A stretch of DNA of 19,555 nt from CALZJC01 sp041574955 (GCA_041574955.1 JBFGNS010000084.1:1-19555), one strand, 5' to 3'; counted from the stretch's first letter, positions 1-6,941 are shown. Notes: generated from the sequence alone by a model not told the origin. Made by a program: numbers and translations.

Positions 1-49
1 CGGCCTTCCAAGCCGTTGGTCGCGGGTTCGATTCCCGTCTCCCGCTCCA
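1..49 (+). tRNA. glyT: tRNA-Gly(TCC), 3' part, cut by window edge
   Basis: The anticodon arm is CGGC-CTTCCAA-GCCG with anticodon TCC at 7-9. The T arm is CGGG-TTCGATT-CCCG at 23-37. The acceptor 3' strand CTCCCGC (39-45) is followed by discriminator T and an encoded CCA (47-49). The 5' half lies outside the window, so completeness cannot be checked. The gene reads towards tRNA-Thr and tuf at the other end of the window. The same 49 bases recur at 5481-5529. Confidence 0.9.
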
Positions 50-158
50 CTTTCCTCACCCAGAAAACCCAGCCAGACACGGCCTAAACGCTTGGTATAG
101 CGGGCCTTATCGTCAGACGCCCACGTGCTACGTTTTGGGCGCTTGAAGGACCCGGAAG

Positions 159-181
159 CCGCTCCTCGCCGGTCCCGCCGG
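159..181. repeat. 23-bp direct repeat, copy 1 (flanks the toxin-antitoxin module)
   Basis: Bases 159-181 match 1013-1035 at 22 of 23 positions; the core is CCGCTCCTCGCCGGTC. A shorter 12-bp version is at 5580-5591. The rest of 50-219 holds no gene. About 36 bases just after the tRNA (49-84) are roughly 70% similar to those following the second tRNA fragment at 5529. The stretch also has a weak GGCC/GGCC hairpin near 80-105 without a T-run. Confidence 0.6.
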
Positions 182-219
182 CTGCGGTCTCGCACCCTCC
201 GGGCGCTCGGAGCGGACAG

Positions 220-477
220 TTAGCGACGGATCATCCGGTCGTAGTCGCTGTGCGTGCCGATCCAGAACCAGACGAGATCCTCGCCCGATGTCACGCCCAG
301 AGCGCGGTAGCGACTGCCGACCCTCACCGACCAGAATCGGCCCACCTTCTTCAGGTGCAGCGACGGGTGGGAGGAATCCGCCTTGAGTAGCTCGAAGTTC
401 TTGTCTGCCGTCTTGCGGATCGCCGGGGGTAGGTCTCGGTAGTGAGCCCAGAAAGCCCGGCTCGCGACATGCCTCAC
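220..477 (-). CDS. RelE/ParE-like type II toxin
   Basis: This 85-residue basic protein resembles a RelE/ParE-superfamily toxin, a group that includes mRNA interferases and gyrase poisons. The pattern is typical of a small HigB/ParE-like subgroup: an N-terminal helix pair (DLPPAIRKTADKNFELLK), then HPSLHLKKVG, then the strands WSVRVGSRYRAL and WFWIGTHSDYDRMI. Its ATG at 475-477 overlaps the TGA of the upstream antitoxin (ATGA, 474-477), so translation is probably coupled and the pair is one operon. Whether it cuts mRNA or targets gyrase cannot be told from sequence. The family assignment is from recognition of the motif pattern, not from a search. Confidence 0.8.
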   Translation of the reverse strand: MRHVASRAFWAHYRDLPPAIRKTADKNFELLKADSSHPSLHLKKVGRFWSVRVGSRYRALGVTSGEDLVWFWIGTHSDYDRMIRR

Positions 478-674
478 AACTCGGTCGTCTCTCCCGAGCG
501 GTGATCTCGGAGGGCCTCTTCAGCCAGCTTGTCCAGGCGGCCGGCCGCGGCGTCCTCTTCGAGCTCCCGGTCCCAGGTACGTGCCTCGAACTCCGTGAAC
601 CACTCGCGGAAGCGAGCCAGCTCCTCCTTGGGCAGCTCGGCCACCGCGTTTTCGATCTCTTCGATTCGCGACAT
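474..674 (-). CDS. Antitoxin of the RelE/ParE-like pair
   Basis: This is a 66-residue acidic, helical protein. The N-terminal part (MSRIEEIENAVAELPKEELA) and the segment FREWFTEFEARTWDRELEED are typical of small antitoxins encoded directly upstream of RelE/ParE-like toxins. An AGGAGG ribosome binding site lies six bases before the ATG at 672-674, which supports this start. It is translated first, and its stop overlaps the toxin start. No separate DNA-binding fold is obvious; the helical N-terminus may serve for dimerisation and autoregulation, which is inference. Confidence 0.75.
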   Translation of the reverse strand: MSRIEEIENAVAELPKEELARFREWFTEFEARTWDRELEEDAAAGRLDKLAEEALRDHRSGETTEL

Positions 675-745
675 CTGGGCCTCCTGGGTGGGGGGAGACT
701 AGCATGCGGAGCCTGGGAGATCCGTCCAGCCGGCCTTCTACGATG

Positions 746-792
746 TTCGAAAAGGGGTGGCTCCTTCTGCCACCTTCGAAAGGCGTGGCACC
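746..792. repeat. Tandem REP-like hairpin units
   Basis: Two similar units, 746-764 and 775-792, each begin TTCGAAA and contain a GTGGC core. GGTGGC (756-761) can pair with GCCACC (769-774), and the TTCGAA blocks on both sides extend the symmetry. The core resembles the repeats at 9731 and 11505. The wider stretch 675-1012 shows no convincing gene. Confidence 0.45.
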
Positions 793-1012
793 TCCAGGGG
801 GGGCAGCCGACGCCATCGCCGAAGCCGTCGCCACGACCCTGGGCCTGAGCGGGACCGGGCGTCTGCTGGCATTTCGATCCTGAGCGCCTTCGACTCACTG
901 CGAGACCGGTCAGGAGCGGCAGCGAGCAAGACCTCCAGACGCCCCGAGCGCGGCGAGGATCGAGGTGGCCTCTTCGTCGTCATCGACTCGATGGCCATGG
1001 CGGCCCAGGAAA

Positions 1013-1035
1013 CCGCTCCTCGCCGGTCTCGCCGG
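1013..1035. repeat. 23-bp direct repeat, copy 2
   Basis: This matches 159-181 with one difference. It abuts the remnant reading frame that starts at about 1037, so the two copies bracket about 830 bp holding the toxin-antitoxin pair and the REP-like units. That layout suggests an insertion or duplication boundary; no target-site chemistry or recombinase gene is visible. Confidence 0.55.
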
Positions 1036-1036
1036 C

Positions 1037-1147
1037 GTGCGCGTTGCCACTCCAGGCATGCTCTACCGGATGAAGAAGGACACGATCCGGCCCCAGGACC
1101 GGGCCGACGCGGCCAGGATCCGAGAGGCTTTCGGTATCGAGGACTAG
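1037..1147 (+). pseudogene. C-terminal remnant of a possible nucleotidyltransferase-like protein
   Basis: The frame reads VRVATPGMLYRMKKDT, then IRPQDRADAARIREAFGIED, then TAG at 1145-1147. The pattern 'TP..LY.MK..T.RP.D..DA..L...F' is what I associate with the C-terminal end of AbiEii-type nucleotidyltransferase-like proteins. No matching N-terminal part is found upstream: the frame is interrupted by the 23-bp repeat and noncoding-looking sequence. It ends two bases before the ATG of the 77-residue gene, so the two probably formed an operon. The family name is a recollection and uncertain; the truncated state is better supported. Confidence 0.4.
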
Positions 1148-1149
1148 CG

Positions 1150-1383
1150 ATGCCGTTCCGCAAGTACAGCTCGGTGGCCGACATGCCGGGACCTCACCCT
1201 CGTCGCCCACTCGATCCCCAGAACCTGCGAATCGCCTGCGAGCTGAGCGAGCTCGCGTTCGCCCTTTGTCCGTGGCGATTCGAGCCGGGTGTGCGCAAGT
1301 TCCGGTCGGCCGGCGAGGCGTCCCGACATCGGCAGGAGTGGGAAAGGCAGCAGGCCAGGGCCGGCGGTTCGAATCCGCGATGA
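1150..1383 (+). CDS. Small conserved-looking protein of unknown function (77 aa)
   Basis: The start MPFRKYSSVADMPG is followed by DPQNLRIACELSELAFALCP, then WRFEPGVRKFRS and a basic helix (HRQEWERQQAR). This resembles small uncharacterised proteins that accompany nucleotidyltransferase-like genes; I recognise the pattern 'SVEDMP...PGV.K.RS...A...R..WE' but no function. The ATG lies two bases after the stop of the preceding remnant. A second, truncated copy of the central part lies at 5591-5713 (29 of 35 residues identical over DPQ to AGE). This shows duplication and argues that the reading frame was once under selection. Confidence 0.55.
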   Translation: MPFRKYSSVADMPGPHPRRPLDPQNLRIACELSELAFALCPWRFEPGVRKFRSAGEASRHRQEWERQQARAGGSNPR

Positions 1384-1416
1384 GGTCGGGGGATTCCCGA
1401 CGAGCACGGCGAGATC

Positions 1417-1578
1417 TTGAAGCTCAGGGGCCTCGGGTCTGCGTTCGACTGCGCGGCGGATGCGCCGCTCTGCGAGCTCACTGCTTACGTTTCGCGGTCC
1501 ACGGGCCAGACCTTCCTGCAGTCCGAATGGGACGACGATGAAGAGCTGCCGGAAGAGCTCGAAAAGAGCGACGGTGCG
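1417..1578 (+). pseudogene. UPF0158-like fragment
   Basis: In frame with, and just after, the TGA of the 77-residue gene, the sequence reads LKLRGLGSAFDC, then CELTAYVSRSTGQTFLQSEW, then DDDEELPEELEKSDGA. UPF0158 proteins begin in this way (a short helix, an 'AYL....G' strand pair, then an acidic 'ELPED' segment) but are much longer. Homology appears to stop where the convergent kinase gene ends at 1581. There is no ATG; TTG at 1417 is the only possible start and has no clear ribosome binding site. I read it as a truncated gene. Confidence 0.4.
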
Positions 1579-1580
1579 AC

Positions 1581-4232
1581 TCAATTCGAATCTGCAGGCT
1601 CTTGCGCCGCGAGACGCGTGCGCCACTGCGCGGCTTTGGCGTTCAGCTCGGCCTCGGGTCGCGACGCGTCCCACGACTCGTAAAGACGCACGATTCGCTC
1701 CAGGGCGCTGCGCTTGCGATCGGGCGCCACCGCTGGATCGTCCTTCAACCCGGCGTAGCCCTCGAGCAGCAGGGGTTCCGCCTCTCGGAACCGCCGTTGG
1801 CCGGCGAGGGCCGCGCCCAGCAGGCTCTTCACCTGGGCCGAGTACCAGCGGCCGGGCGCCGTACTGGTGTAGACGTCGAGGGCCTCGCGGAGCATCGGCT
1901 CCGCCTCGGCGGCCCGCCCCAGATCGGTCAGCACGTACCCCAGTCGCGAGCGGATGGCCGCCAGGGTGGGGTGGTCCTGCGGCAGAGCTGGGCCAAGAAC
2001 CTCCAGAGCCTGGCGGTAATGCAGCTCGGCGTCTGCCAGCTTTCCCTGGGACTGTTCGAGCTTGGCCAGGTTGTAGAGGGCCCCCCCAGTGCCGGGATTG
2101 TCGTTGCCCAGGGATCGGCGCTGGATCGCCAGCGCTTCGCGGACCAGCGGCTCGGCGTCGGCGAGCCTGCCCTGCTCCTGCAGCACGACACTGAGGTTGA
2201 CCAGGGTCGAGGCGAGGTGCGGATGCTCGTCGCCCAGGAGCTCGCGCCAGATCTCGACGGCTTCGCGGAGCACTCGCTCGGTGCCTGCCAGATCGCCCCG
2301 GGCTTTCAAGATGAAGGCCAGGTTGTGCAGCGTTCTCGCGACTTCAGGATGCTCGTCGCCGAGCAGCCGGCGACGGATGGACAGCGCCTCGGCTAGCATC
2401 TCCTCGGCCTCGGCCGCCTCGCCCTTCTTCTGCAGCAGCATCGCCAGATCGTCGAGGCTCCTGGCCGTCTCCGGACCTGGCGTGCTTTGGCGCTGGACCG
2501 CCAGGGCGGATCGGAACAGGGCCTCTGATTCGTCGAGCTGGTCGAGTTCCTCGAGCAGCTCGGCCAGGTGGTACTTCGTCGTCGCGGTGGCCGGATGCTC
2601 GTCACCCAGGCGCTGACGGCGGATCGCCAGCGCCCGCCGCAACAGCGCCTCTGCTTCCGCGAACTGGCCCTGCGCGCGCCGCAGCAGGGCCAGACTGTCG
2701 AGGCTCTCGGCGACCTCCGGATGGCGAGACCTCAGGATCTGCTCGCGGATCTGGAGCGATCGCACCAGGTTGGTCTCCGCAGCCTCGTAGTTGCCCAGAT
2801 CGCGGTAGGTCGCCCCGAGGGTCCCGCGGACGGCGGCTTCCACCAGCGGCTGTCCGGCCAGCGCGTCGCCGGCGAGCCGCCGGCTCGCGTCGTCGAGGAT
2901 CTGCATCACTGTGACGTCACGACCCTTGTCCGGGTCCTCCCGGGTCATGCTCATCGGGCTGGCCGCGGCGAACATCTCGTGCAGGAAGCCGCTCACGGCC
3001 TGGGACTTGTCGGCTTCCAGGGTGGCCTTGCGCGCCTGCCACGTGCTGGCCACGACGCCGGCGAGAAGCACTGCCAGCAGCGCCGCCAGGCCGCCGACCA
3101 GCAGGCGATTCCGACGCGCGAACTTCTTGACCTGGTAAAACGCGCTCGGCGGTCGCGCCAGGATCGGCTGCGAGGTCAGGTAGCGCTCGACGTCCTCGGA
3201 CAGCATGGCGGCGCTGGCGTAGCGCCGGTCGGCGTCCTTCCCGAGCGCCATCTGCGCGATGGTCTCGATGTCGGGGTCGAACCTGCGCAGCTCGCGCGAG
3301 CTCTGTCGGAGCTGCCTCGGCGGCTCCTCGCAGATCACCCGGACGGCCTCGACCAGCGTCTTCTGCAGCAGGTCGTAGGGCCGCTGGCCGGTGAGCATCT
3401 CATACAGGATCACCCCGAGGGCGTAGATGTCGGTCCTCAGGTCGATCTCGTCCGGGTTACCGCGCGCCTGCTCGGGGCTCATGTAGGGCAGCGTGCCCTT
3501 GATCACCCCGATCTCGGTCTGCATCGTCGCCGCGAAGATGTCGCCTTCGGTGATGCGGGCGAGGCCGAAGTCGAGGATCTTCACCTCCGGGACCCGGACG
3601 CCCGAAGCCCTGCCCTCCGCGTCGCCGCGAGCGACCTCGTCCGCGACGACGACGTTGGACGGCTTCAGGTCCCGGTGGATGACGCCGCGCTGATGCGCGT
3701 AGTGGACGGCGTCGGCGATCTTGCGAAACAGCGCCAGGCGGTGGCGGAGCTCGCCCTGGGAGACGACTGCGGGGCGCTTCGTGAGGTAGGCGTCCAGCGT
3801 TTCGCCGCGCACCAGCTCCATGGCGAAGAAGTGCTGGCCCTCGTCGGTGCGGCCCGACTCGTAGATGGCCCCGATGTTGGGGTGCTTGAGCCGCGCCAGC
3901 GTGTCCGCCTCGCGCTGGAACATCCGCACCCGGTCGTCGTCGACGAACTGCCCGCCGCGGACGACCTTGAGCGCCACCTTCCTCTTCGGGCTCCGCTGCT
4001 CGGCCTCGTAGACGACTCCCATGCCGCCCTCGCCGAGCTTGCCGAGGACACGGTACTGGCCGATGAATGCCGGCGTCGCGCTCCGCCCGACAGCGCCGTT
4101 AGCCCGGAGCGACCCCGAGGCGCTCAGGGTCGCGCCGGTGTCGGTCAGGGTTGCGTCGGCACCTGAAGGCCCGGGGGAGTCCGGATCAGTGGGCTTGGGT
4201 CTCCGCGGAGGCCTCGGGCTCGAGTCGCTCAT
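1581..4232 (-). CDS. Transmembrane Ser/Thr protein kinase with C-terminal TPR repeats
   Basis: This is an 883-residue Hanks-type kinase. Residues 1-58 are Pro/Ser/Thr-rich and probably disordered. The kinase domain spans about 59-350, with the Gly-rich loop GEGGMG at 68-73, the ATP-binding Lys in VALKVV (K89), the catalytic HRDLKPSN with D188, DFG at 221-223 and the activation-segment end PYMSPEQARG. All key residues are intact, so it should be active. One membrane helix (about 377-397) separates it from 10 or so kinesin-light-chain-type TPRs (about 460-860; recurrent LGDEHPEVA-type units). The TPRs presumably lie outside the membrane and bind a partner. This architecture is common in Acidobacteriota, often beside an ECF sigma factor, which is absent here. 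The lectin gene lies 123 bp upstream on the same strand. No strong ribosome binding site is visible. Confidence 0.93.
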   Translation of the reverse strand: MSDSSPRPPRRPKPTDPDSPGPSGADATLTDTGATLSASGSLRANGAVGRSATPAFIGQYRVLGKLGEGGMGVVYEAEQRSPKRKVALKVVRGGQFVDDDRVRMFQREADTLARLKHPNIGAIYESGRTDEGQHFFAMELVRGETLDAYLTKRPAVVSQGELRHRLALFRKIADAVHYAHQRGVIHRDLKPSNVVVADEVARGDAEGRASGVRVPEVKILDFGLARITEGDIFAATMQTEIGVIKGTLPYMSPEQARGNPDEIDLRTDIYALGVILYEMLTGQRPYDLLQKTLVEAVRVICEEPPRQLRQSSRELRRFDPDIETIAQMALGKDADRRYASAAMLSEDVERYLTSQPILARPPSAFYQVKKFARRNRLLVGGLAALLAVLLAGVVASTWQARKATLEADKSQAVSGFLHEMFAAASPMSMTREDPDKGRDVTVMQILDDASRRLAGDALAGQPLVEAAVRGTLGATYRDLGNYEAAETNLVRSLQIREQILRSRHPEVAESLDSLALLRRAQGQFAEAEALLRRALAIRRQRLGDEHPATATTKYHLAELLEELDQLDESEALFRSALAVQRQSTPGPETARSLDDLAMLLQKKGEAAEAEEMLAEALSIRRRLLGDEHPEVARTLHNLAFILKARGDLAGTERVLREAVEIWRELLGDEHPHLASTLVNLSVVLQEQGRLADAEPLVREALAIQRRSLGNDNPGTGGALYNLAKLEQSQGKLADAELHYRQALEVLGPALPQDHPTLAAIRSRLGYVLTDLGRAAEAEPMLREALDVYTSTAPGRWYSAQVKSLLGAALAGQRRFREAEPLLLEGYAGLKDDPAVAPDRKRSALERIVRLYESWDASRPEAELNAKAAQWRTRLAAQEPADSN

Positions 4233-4355
4233 CGAGGTCGAGTGTCTGGCTGCTTAGCGCTGGCTGTACTCCACGGCACCGGGACGAGCTTCGACGGCTC
4301 TCGGCGGTGGCGTTCGCGGGGAGCGCCGAAGCCTCGCGGCCGGCAGTCACGGAGC

Positions 4356-5222
4356 TCAGGGATCGATGAACATCTTCGGCGGGTGGTAGTCTCTCGGCTC
4401 CTGGGAACGCGAGCCTTCGGCGGGCGGCTGCGGTTTCTTCAAAGAGTACGCTGGCTCCAAGCCCACCGGCGCCGCCGGATCCAGCTGGAAGGGACCCTGG
4501 GGTTTGCCTTTCTTGACCGTGAATGTATGCCCGTTCGGATGGTCTTTCCAGAAGGGTGTGGTCGGTGTGGGGCCCGCCTCGAGCGTGATGCAGTAGTCCC
4601 TATCATCCTTTGCCGTGAACGTGGCCTGATTGGGAAACCCGTCTCCGGTTCGGGACATGCGGGCCCTGTCACCGTCGGGAGTCGGATGCCCGCCGGCGAG
4701 TGAGATCGCTAGCGTCGACTGGTCGAAGCGACGGACAACCCATACCTGATTGTCATTGTCCGACCCCCCAACATGCCAATCGTAGAGTTTCACAGGCGTA
4801 CCTGGGTCGCATTTCTTATCATAGACATCCATAACACCTCCTTGATCTGCTACTTGAATCGCCCACATCTTGTTTCCATCGGTGTCGATCCCCGCTGAAA
4901 ACAACAACCAAGCGTAGTTCGGACTACCGTACGGTGTCCGATCGTCGGAGAGCTTGATCCACTCCCCCCTGCTACGCACTATCTCGACAGACTGCTCTTT
5001 TCCTACGTTGTATAACGTGTAGCCGCCGAAGCTTGCACCGCTGCTCAGATTCGGGACGAGGATCCATTGCTGGTTGGGGTCCGGATCGGAGGTGGCTAGT
5101 TTCTTAATGACAAGTTTGTTGTCTTGATTCGCCGTCATCGCCGTCAAAGCCATCGCCTTGTTCTCGTTCAAGCACATCCAGGCGAGGATGTGCACTTTAA
5201 TTGGTGTTTCCGGCGGCTGCAT
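4356..5222 (-). CDS. Ricin-B-like beta-trefoil lectin protein
   Basis: This 288-residue protein has no signal peptide. The trefoil hallmark QxW-type motifs appear as NQQWILV (W53) and DNQVWVV (W161), and the block MDVYDKKCDPGTPVKLYDW is the 'LDV.......GTPV.LY.W' repeat of ricin B lectins. This predicts sugar binding over about 1-170. Residues 195-250 form a second, unassigned beta-rich part, and the tail is Pro-rich. The ATG at 5220-5222 is preceded by a strong AGGAGG at good spacing. Base composition is clearly less GC-rich than in the flanking genes, suggesting separate acquisition. Being cytoplasmic by sequence, it may be exported by a non-Sec route or act inside the cell. Family call good; role unknown. 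Confidence 0.75.
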   Translation of the reverse strand: MQPPETPIKVHILAWMCLNENKAMALTAMTANQDNKLVIKKLATSDPDPNQQWILVPNLSSGASFGGYTLYNVGKEQSVEIVRSRGEWIKLSDDRTPYGSPNYAWLLFSAGIDTDGNKMWAIQVADQGGVMDVYDKKCDPGTPVKLYDWHVGGSDNDNQVWVVRRFDQSTLAISLAGGHPTPDGDRARMSRTGDGFPNQATFTAKDDRDYCITLEAGPTPTTPFWKDHPNGHTFTVKKGKPQGPFQLDPAAPVGLEPAYSLKKPQPPAEGSRSQEPRDYHPPKMFIDP

Positions 5223-5355
5223 GATGTCCTCCTGTGCTCAGGATGTTTGGTTCCATGAACGGCGGCGCCGCGCTTCCAGTGCGCCGGGGCGGCCGTGGTC
5301 GAGCAGCACACGCCGTAGGGTCTCGGCCATCGAGCTGTCCTGTAGTGTTTGAACC

Positions 5356-5384
5356 AGCATAACCCGAGAGGCTTGTTTGACCAA
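5356..5384 (-). promoter_or_regulatory. Candidate sigma70-type promoter of the lectin gene
   Basis: On the minus strand TTGGTC (5384-5379) and TATGCT (5361-5356) are separated by exactly 17 bases. Transcription would start near 5349, leaving a leader of about 127 bases before the lectin ATG. It is a pattern match only. Confidence 0.4.
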
Positions 5385-5404
5385 GACGCTAGCGGAGCGG
5401 TTTC

Positions 5405-5463
5405 GGTGACCGGGTAGGTGACCGTCTTCTGACGGTGATCCCCAAGTCTCTCAAGACAGAGAG
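5405..5463. repeat. Direct and inverted repeats next to the tRNA-Gly fragment
   Basis: GGTGACCG occurs at 5405-5412 and again at 5417-5424. A perfect hairpin ACCGTC-ttct-GACGGT spans 5421-5436, and CTCTC/GAGAG inverted arms lie at 5448-5452 and 5459-5463. The cluster sits 17-75 bp from the duplicated tRNA end. Such arrays can be recombinase or regulator binding sites; nothing here identifies the protein. Confidence 0.4.
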
Positions 5464-5480
5464 TTGTCCGTCTTGCACCC

Positions 5481-5529
5481 CGGCCTTCCAAGCCGCTGGT
5501 CGCGGGTTCGATTCCCGTCTCCCGCTCCA
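5481..5529 (+). repeat. Duplicated tRNA-Gly 3' end (attachment-site-like scar)
   Basis: The 49 bases match window positions 1-49 with a single difference (C5496 versus T16), from the anticodon arm through the encoded CCA. The preceding bases contain neither an acceptor 5' strand (GCGGGAG) nor a D arm, so this is not a functional tRNA. Weaker similarity (about 26 of 36) continues past the CCA. A 3'-half duplication of a tRNA is the classic product of tyrosine-recombinase integration. Duplication followed by decay is the alternative. Confidence 0.7.
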
Positions 5530-5590
5530 TTCTCTTCACCTAGAAGACCAAGCTGGATACCGCCAGGTCGAGCGGTTCGCCGCTCCTCGC

Positions 5591-5713
5591 CTTCACCCAC
5601 GCGATCCCCAGAACCTGCGGATCGCCTGCCAGCTGAGCGAGCCGGCCTTCGCCCTTTGTCCCTCGCGGTTCGAGCCCAGTGTGCGCAAGTTCAGCCCGGC
5701 CGGTGAGGGCATC
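5591..5713 (+). pseudogene. Truncated second copy of the 77-aa unknown protein
   Basis: The frame reads LHPRDPQNLRIACQLSE, then PAFALCPSRFEPSVRKFSPA, then GEG. This corresponds to the middle of the protein at 1150-1383 but lacks its MPFRKYSSVADMPG start and its basic C-terminus. It follows the tRNA-Gly fragment by about 60 bp and is preceded by a short form of the 23-bp repeat core (5580-5591). It is a degraded paralogue left by duplication of the glyT-proximal segment. Confidence 0.55.
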
Positions 5714-5773
5714 TCGACCCCGGCACGTGAGTCTAGCTCGCGCTCCAAGGCCGCTCGATTCGAGCGACGCCCG

Positions 5774-6424
5774 CTAGAGGAGGTCGTTCCACTTCTTGCC
5801 GAACCCCTGCAGCTCGTGGGGTTGCATCGAGGTCAGCGCTTCCTGTCTCCGGCGCTGCTCCTCCTCGTCCCTCGCGAGCTGCCCGCTGAGCTCGTAGTTG
5901 AACTCTGCGCGTGACATCAAGTTGTAGTCCGCGCGGGCGAAATCGCCCTTGTCGATCTTCTTCTTGATGCTCGTCGCGTGATCGTCGCCGATCTTCCAGG
6001 CGCCCCGCTTGGTGGCCGCATCCCGGTTTGCGGCATTGTGCATGCTGGCTTCCCTGTCCTGGTTGACCTCGTTCGGCTTTCTGGCGCCACCGAACACGGT
6101 CTGCATGATTGCGCCGACCTTGCTTCGCATCTGGTCGTAGAGGCCGGTGATGCCGCTGTAGTCTCGCTGCTCGTACTTCCTCGTCAGGCCCTTCATGATG
6201 ACATCCCCGGCGGCGGTGTCCTCGGCGGCCGCGCCAAACTTGCGGGCCTGGTCGGACGTCAGGTCGAAGTGGGCTGTCTGGAACAGGCCCGTAATGTTGC
6301 TTCGCGCCGCCATGAAGCTGTCCCATGGCCAGAGGTGATAGTCGCTGTGGTCGTCGGATGAGAGATGGTCGTCTCGCGCCTCCTTGGCACGGTTGGCCTT
6401 CAGGTTCTCATGGAGACCGGCCAT
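5774..6424 (-). CDS. Third ORF of the effector-like operon; probable C-terminal part of a frameshifted gene
   Basis: From ATG 6424 this encodes about 216 residues (MAGLHENLKANRAKEARDD, then LSSDDHSDYHLWPWDSF...), a highly charged, mostly helical protein without signal or membrane segment. The C-terminal third is rich in Glu, Arg and Gln (ARDEEEQRRRQEA). I do not recognise a named domain. The start lies 17 bases inside the preceding ORF with no good ribosome binding site. A one-base shift in the overlap joins the two frames smoothly (ending HIE, continuing LMAGLHENL). It may therefore be the second half of the preceding protein rather than an independent gene. If separate, it would depend on translational coupling. 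Confidence 0.6.
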   Translation of the reverse strand: MAGLHENLKANRAKEARDDHLSSDDHSDYHLWPWDSFMAARSNITGLFQTAHFDLTSDQARKFGAAAEDTAAGDVIMKGLTRKYEQRDYSGITGLYDQMRSKVGAIMQTVFGGARKPNEVNQDREASMHNAANRDAATKRGAWKIGDDHATSIKKKIDKGDFARADYNLMSRAEFNYELSGQLARDEEEQRRRQEALTSMQPHELQGFGKKWNDLL

Positions 6425-6941
6425 CAGGCTCGATGTGCAGGATCGAAGGATCGCCCTTCTGACGGTCGTCCCGCCCGATCTTCTGCTTGAGCGTCGGCTC
6501 ACCGAGCTTGTAGGTATCCTCGTCCCAGTATCCAGAGTTCCCCGCGGCCCAGCTGAGGTACTGCTTCTCCTGTTTCAAGCGGCCCTCGCTTTCGACGTGG
6601 TCCTCTCCGATCACGTTGAGCCGGTTCATGACCCTGAACTGCCACACCTCTTCGAGCTGCTTCGGCGCGCGAACCGAAGCGTGCTCCGCGGGCATGCCTG
6701 CGAGCTGCATCGTGTGGCCGGCCGACTCCGCGGGGACAAGCACCGGCGGGCCCATGACCCGAGCCTGGATCGAAGGCGCGCCGGAGGGAGCCGGCTCCGC
6801 AGCGGCGGGCTCGATTGCGGCGATCGACCAGCCCAGGCGTGACGCGGGTCGCGCGTCCGGCACCTTCCCGCCCCAGCCCCTCGACGGGAGGGTGGAGACC
6901 GGTTCCGCGTCGGTCTTCTTGGCTCGGACGCGCCTCCTCAT
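6408..6941 (-). CDS. Effector-like protein with an injection-system-type leader (177 aa)
   Basis: The start ATG at 6939-6941 overlaps the TGA of the upstream metalloprotease-like gene (ATGA), which decides this start over longer alternatives. Residues 1-85 form a low-complexity leader containing PSRGW (19-23), GWSIAAIEP (37-45), APSIQARV (55-62) and HTMQLAG (76-82). The leader parallels the N-terminus of the upstream protein and the 'DFS.IPV...IQ' start that I associate with DUF4157/eCIS-linked proteins. The compact domain (98-170) contains LNVIGEDHVESEGR, the aromatic stretch GYWDEDTYKL and GDPSILHIE, a pattern I have seen in toxin-like proteins but cannot name. The ORF ends in the overlap with the next frame and is probably truncated by a frameshift near 6427. 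Confidence 0.65.
   Translation of the reverse strand: MRRRVRAKKTDAEPVSTLPSRGWGGKVPDARPASRLGWSIAAIEPAAAEPAPSGAPSIQARVMGPPVLVPAESAGHTMQLAGMPAEHASVRAPKQLEEVWQFRVMNRLNVIGEDHVESEGRLKQEKQYLSWAAGNSGYWDEDTYKLGEPTLKQKIGRDDRQKGDPSILHIEPDGRSP

Noticed and set aside
80..140. Possible integron attC-like site (CCTAAACG ... CGTTTTGGG)
   Set aside because: The inverted arms are imperfect, the core site consensus is not met, and no integron integrase or cassette array is seen.
1360..1380. tRNA-like T arm (GCGG-TTCGAAT-CCGC)
   Set aside because: No acceptor stem, anticodon arm or D arm can be built around it, and it lies inside the 77-aa reading frame.
2568..4166. 532-codon + strand ORF
   Set aside because: It is opposite the kinase gene, which has clear catalytic motifs and TPRs; the + frame has no recognisable domain and reflects high-GC antisense openness.
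5168..5539. Minus-strand ORF with the peptide ERETGIEPATSGLEG
   Set aside because: It is the antisense translation of the tRNA-Gly fragment, a well-known spurious annotation, and not a protein gene.
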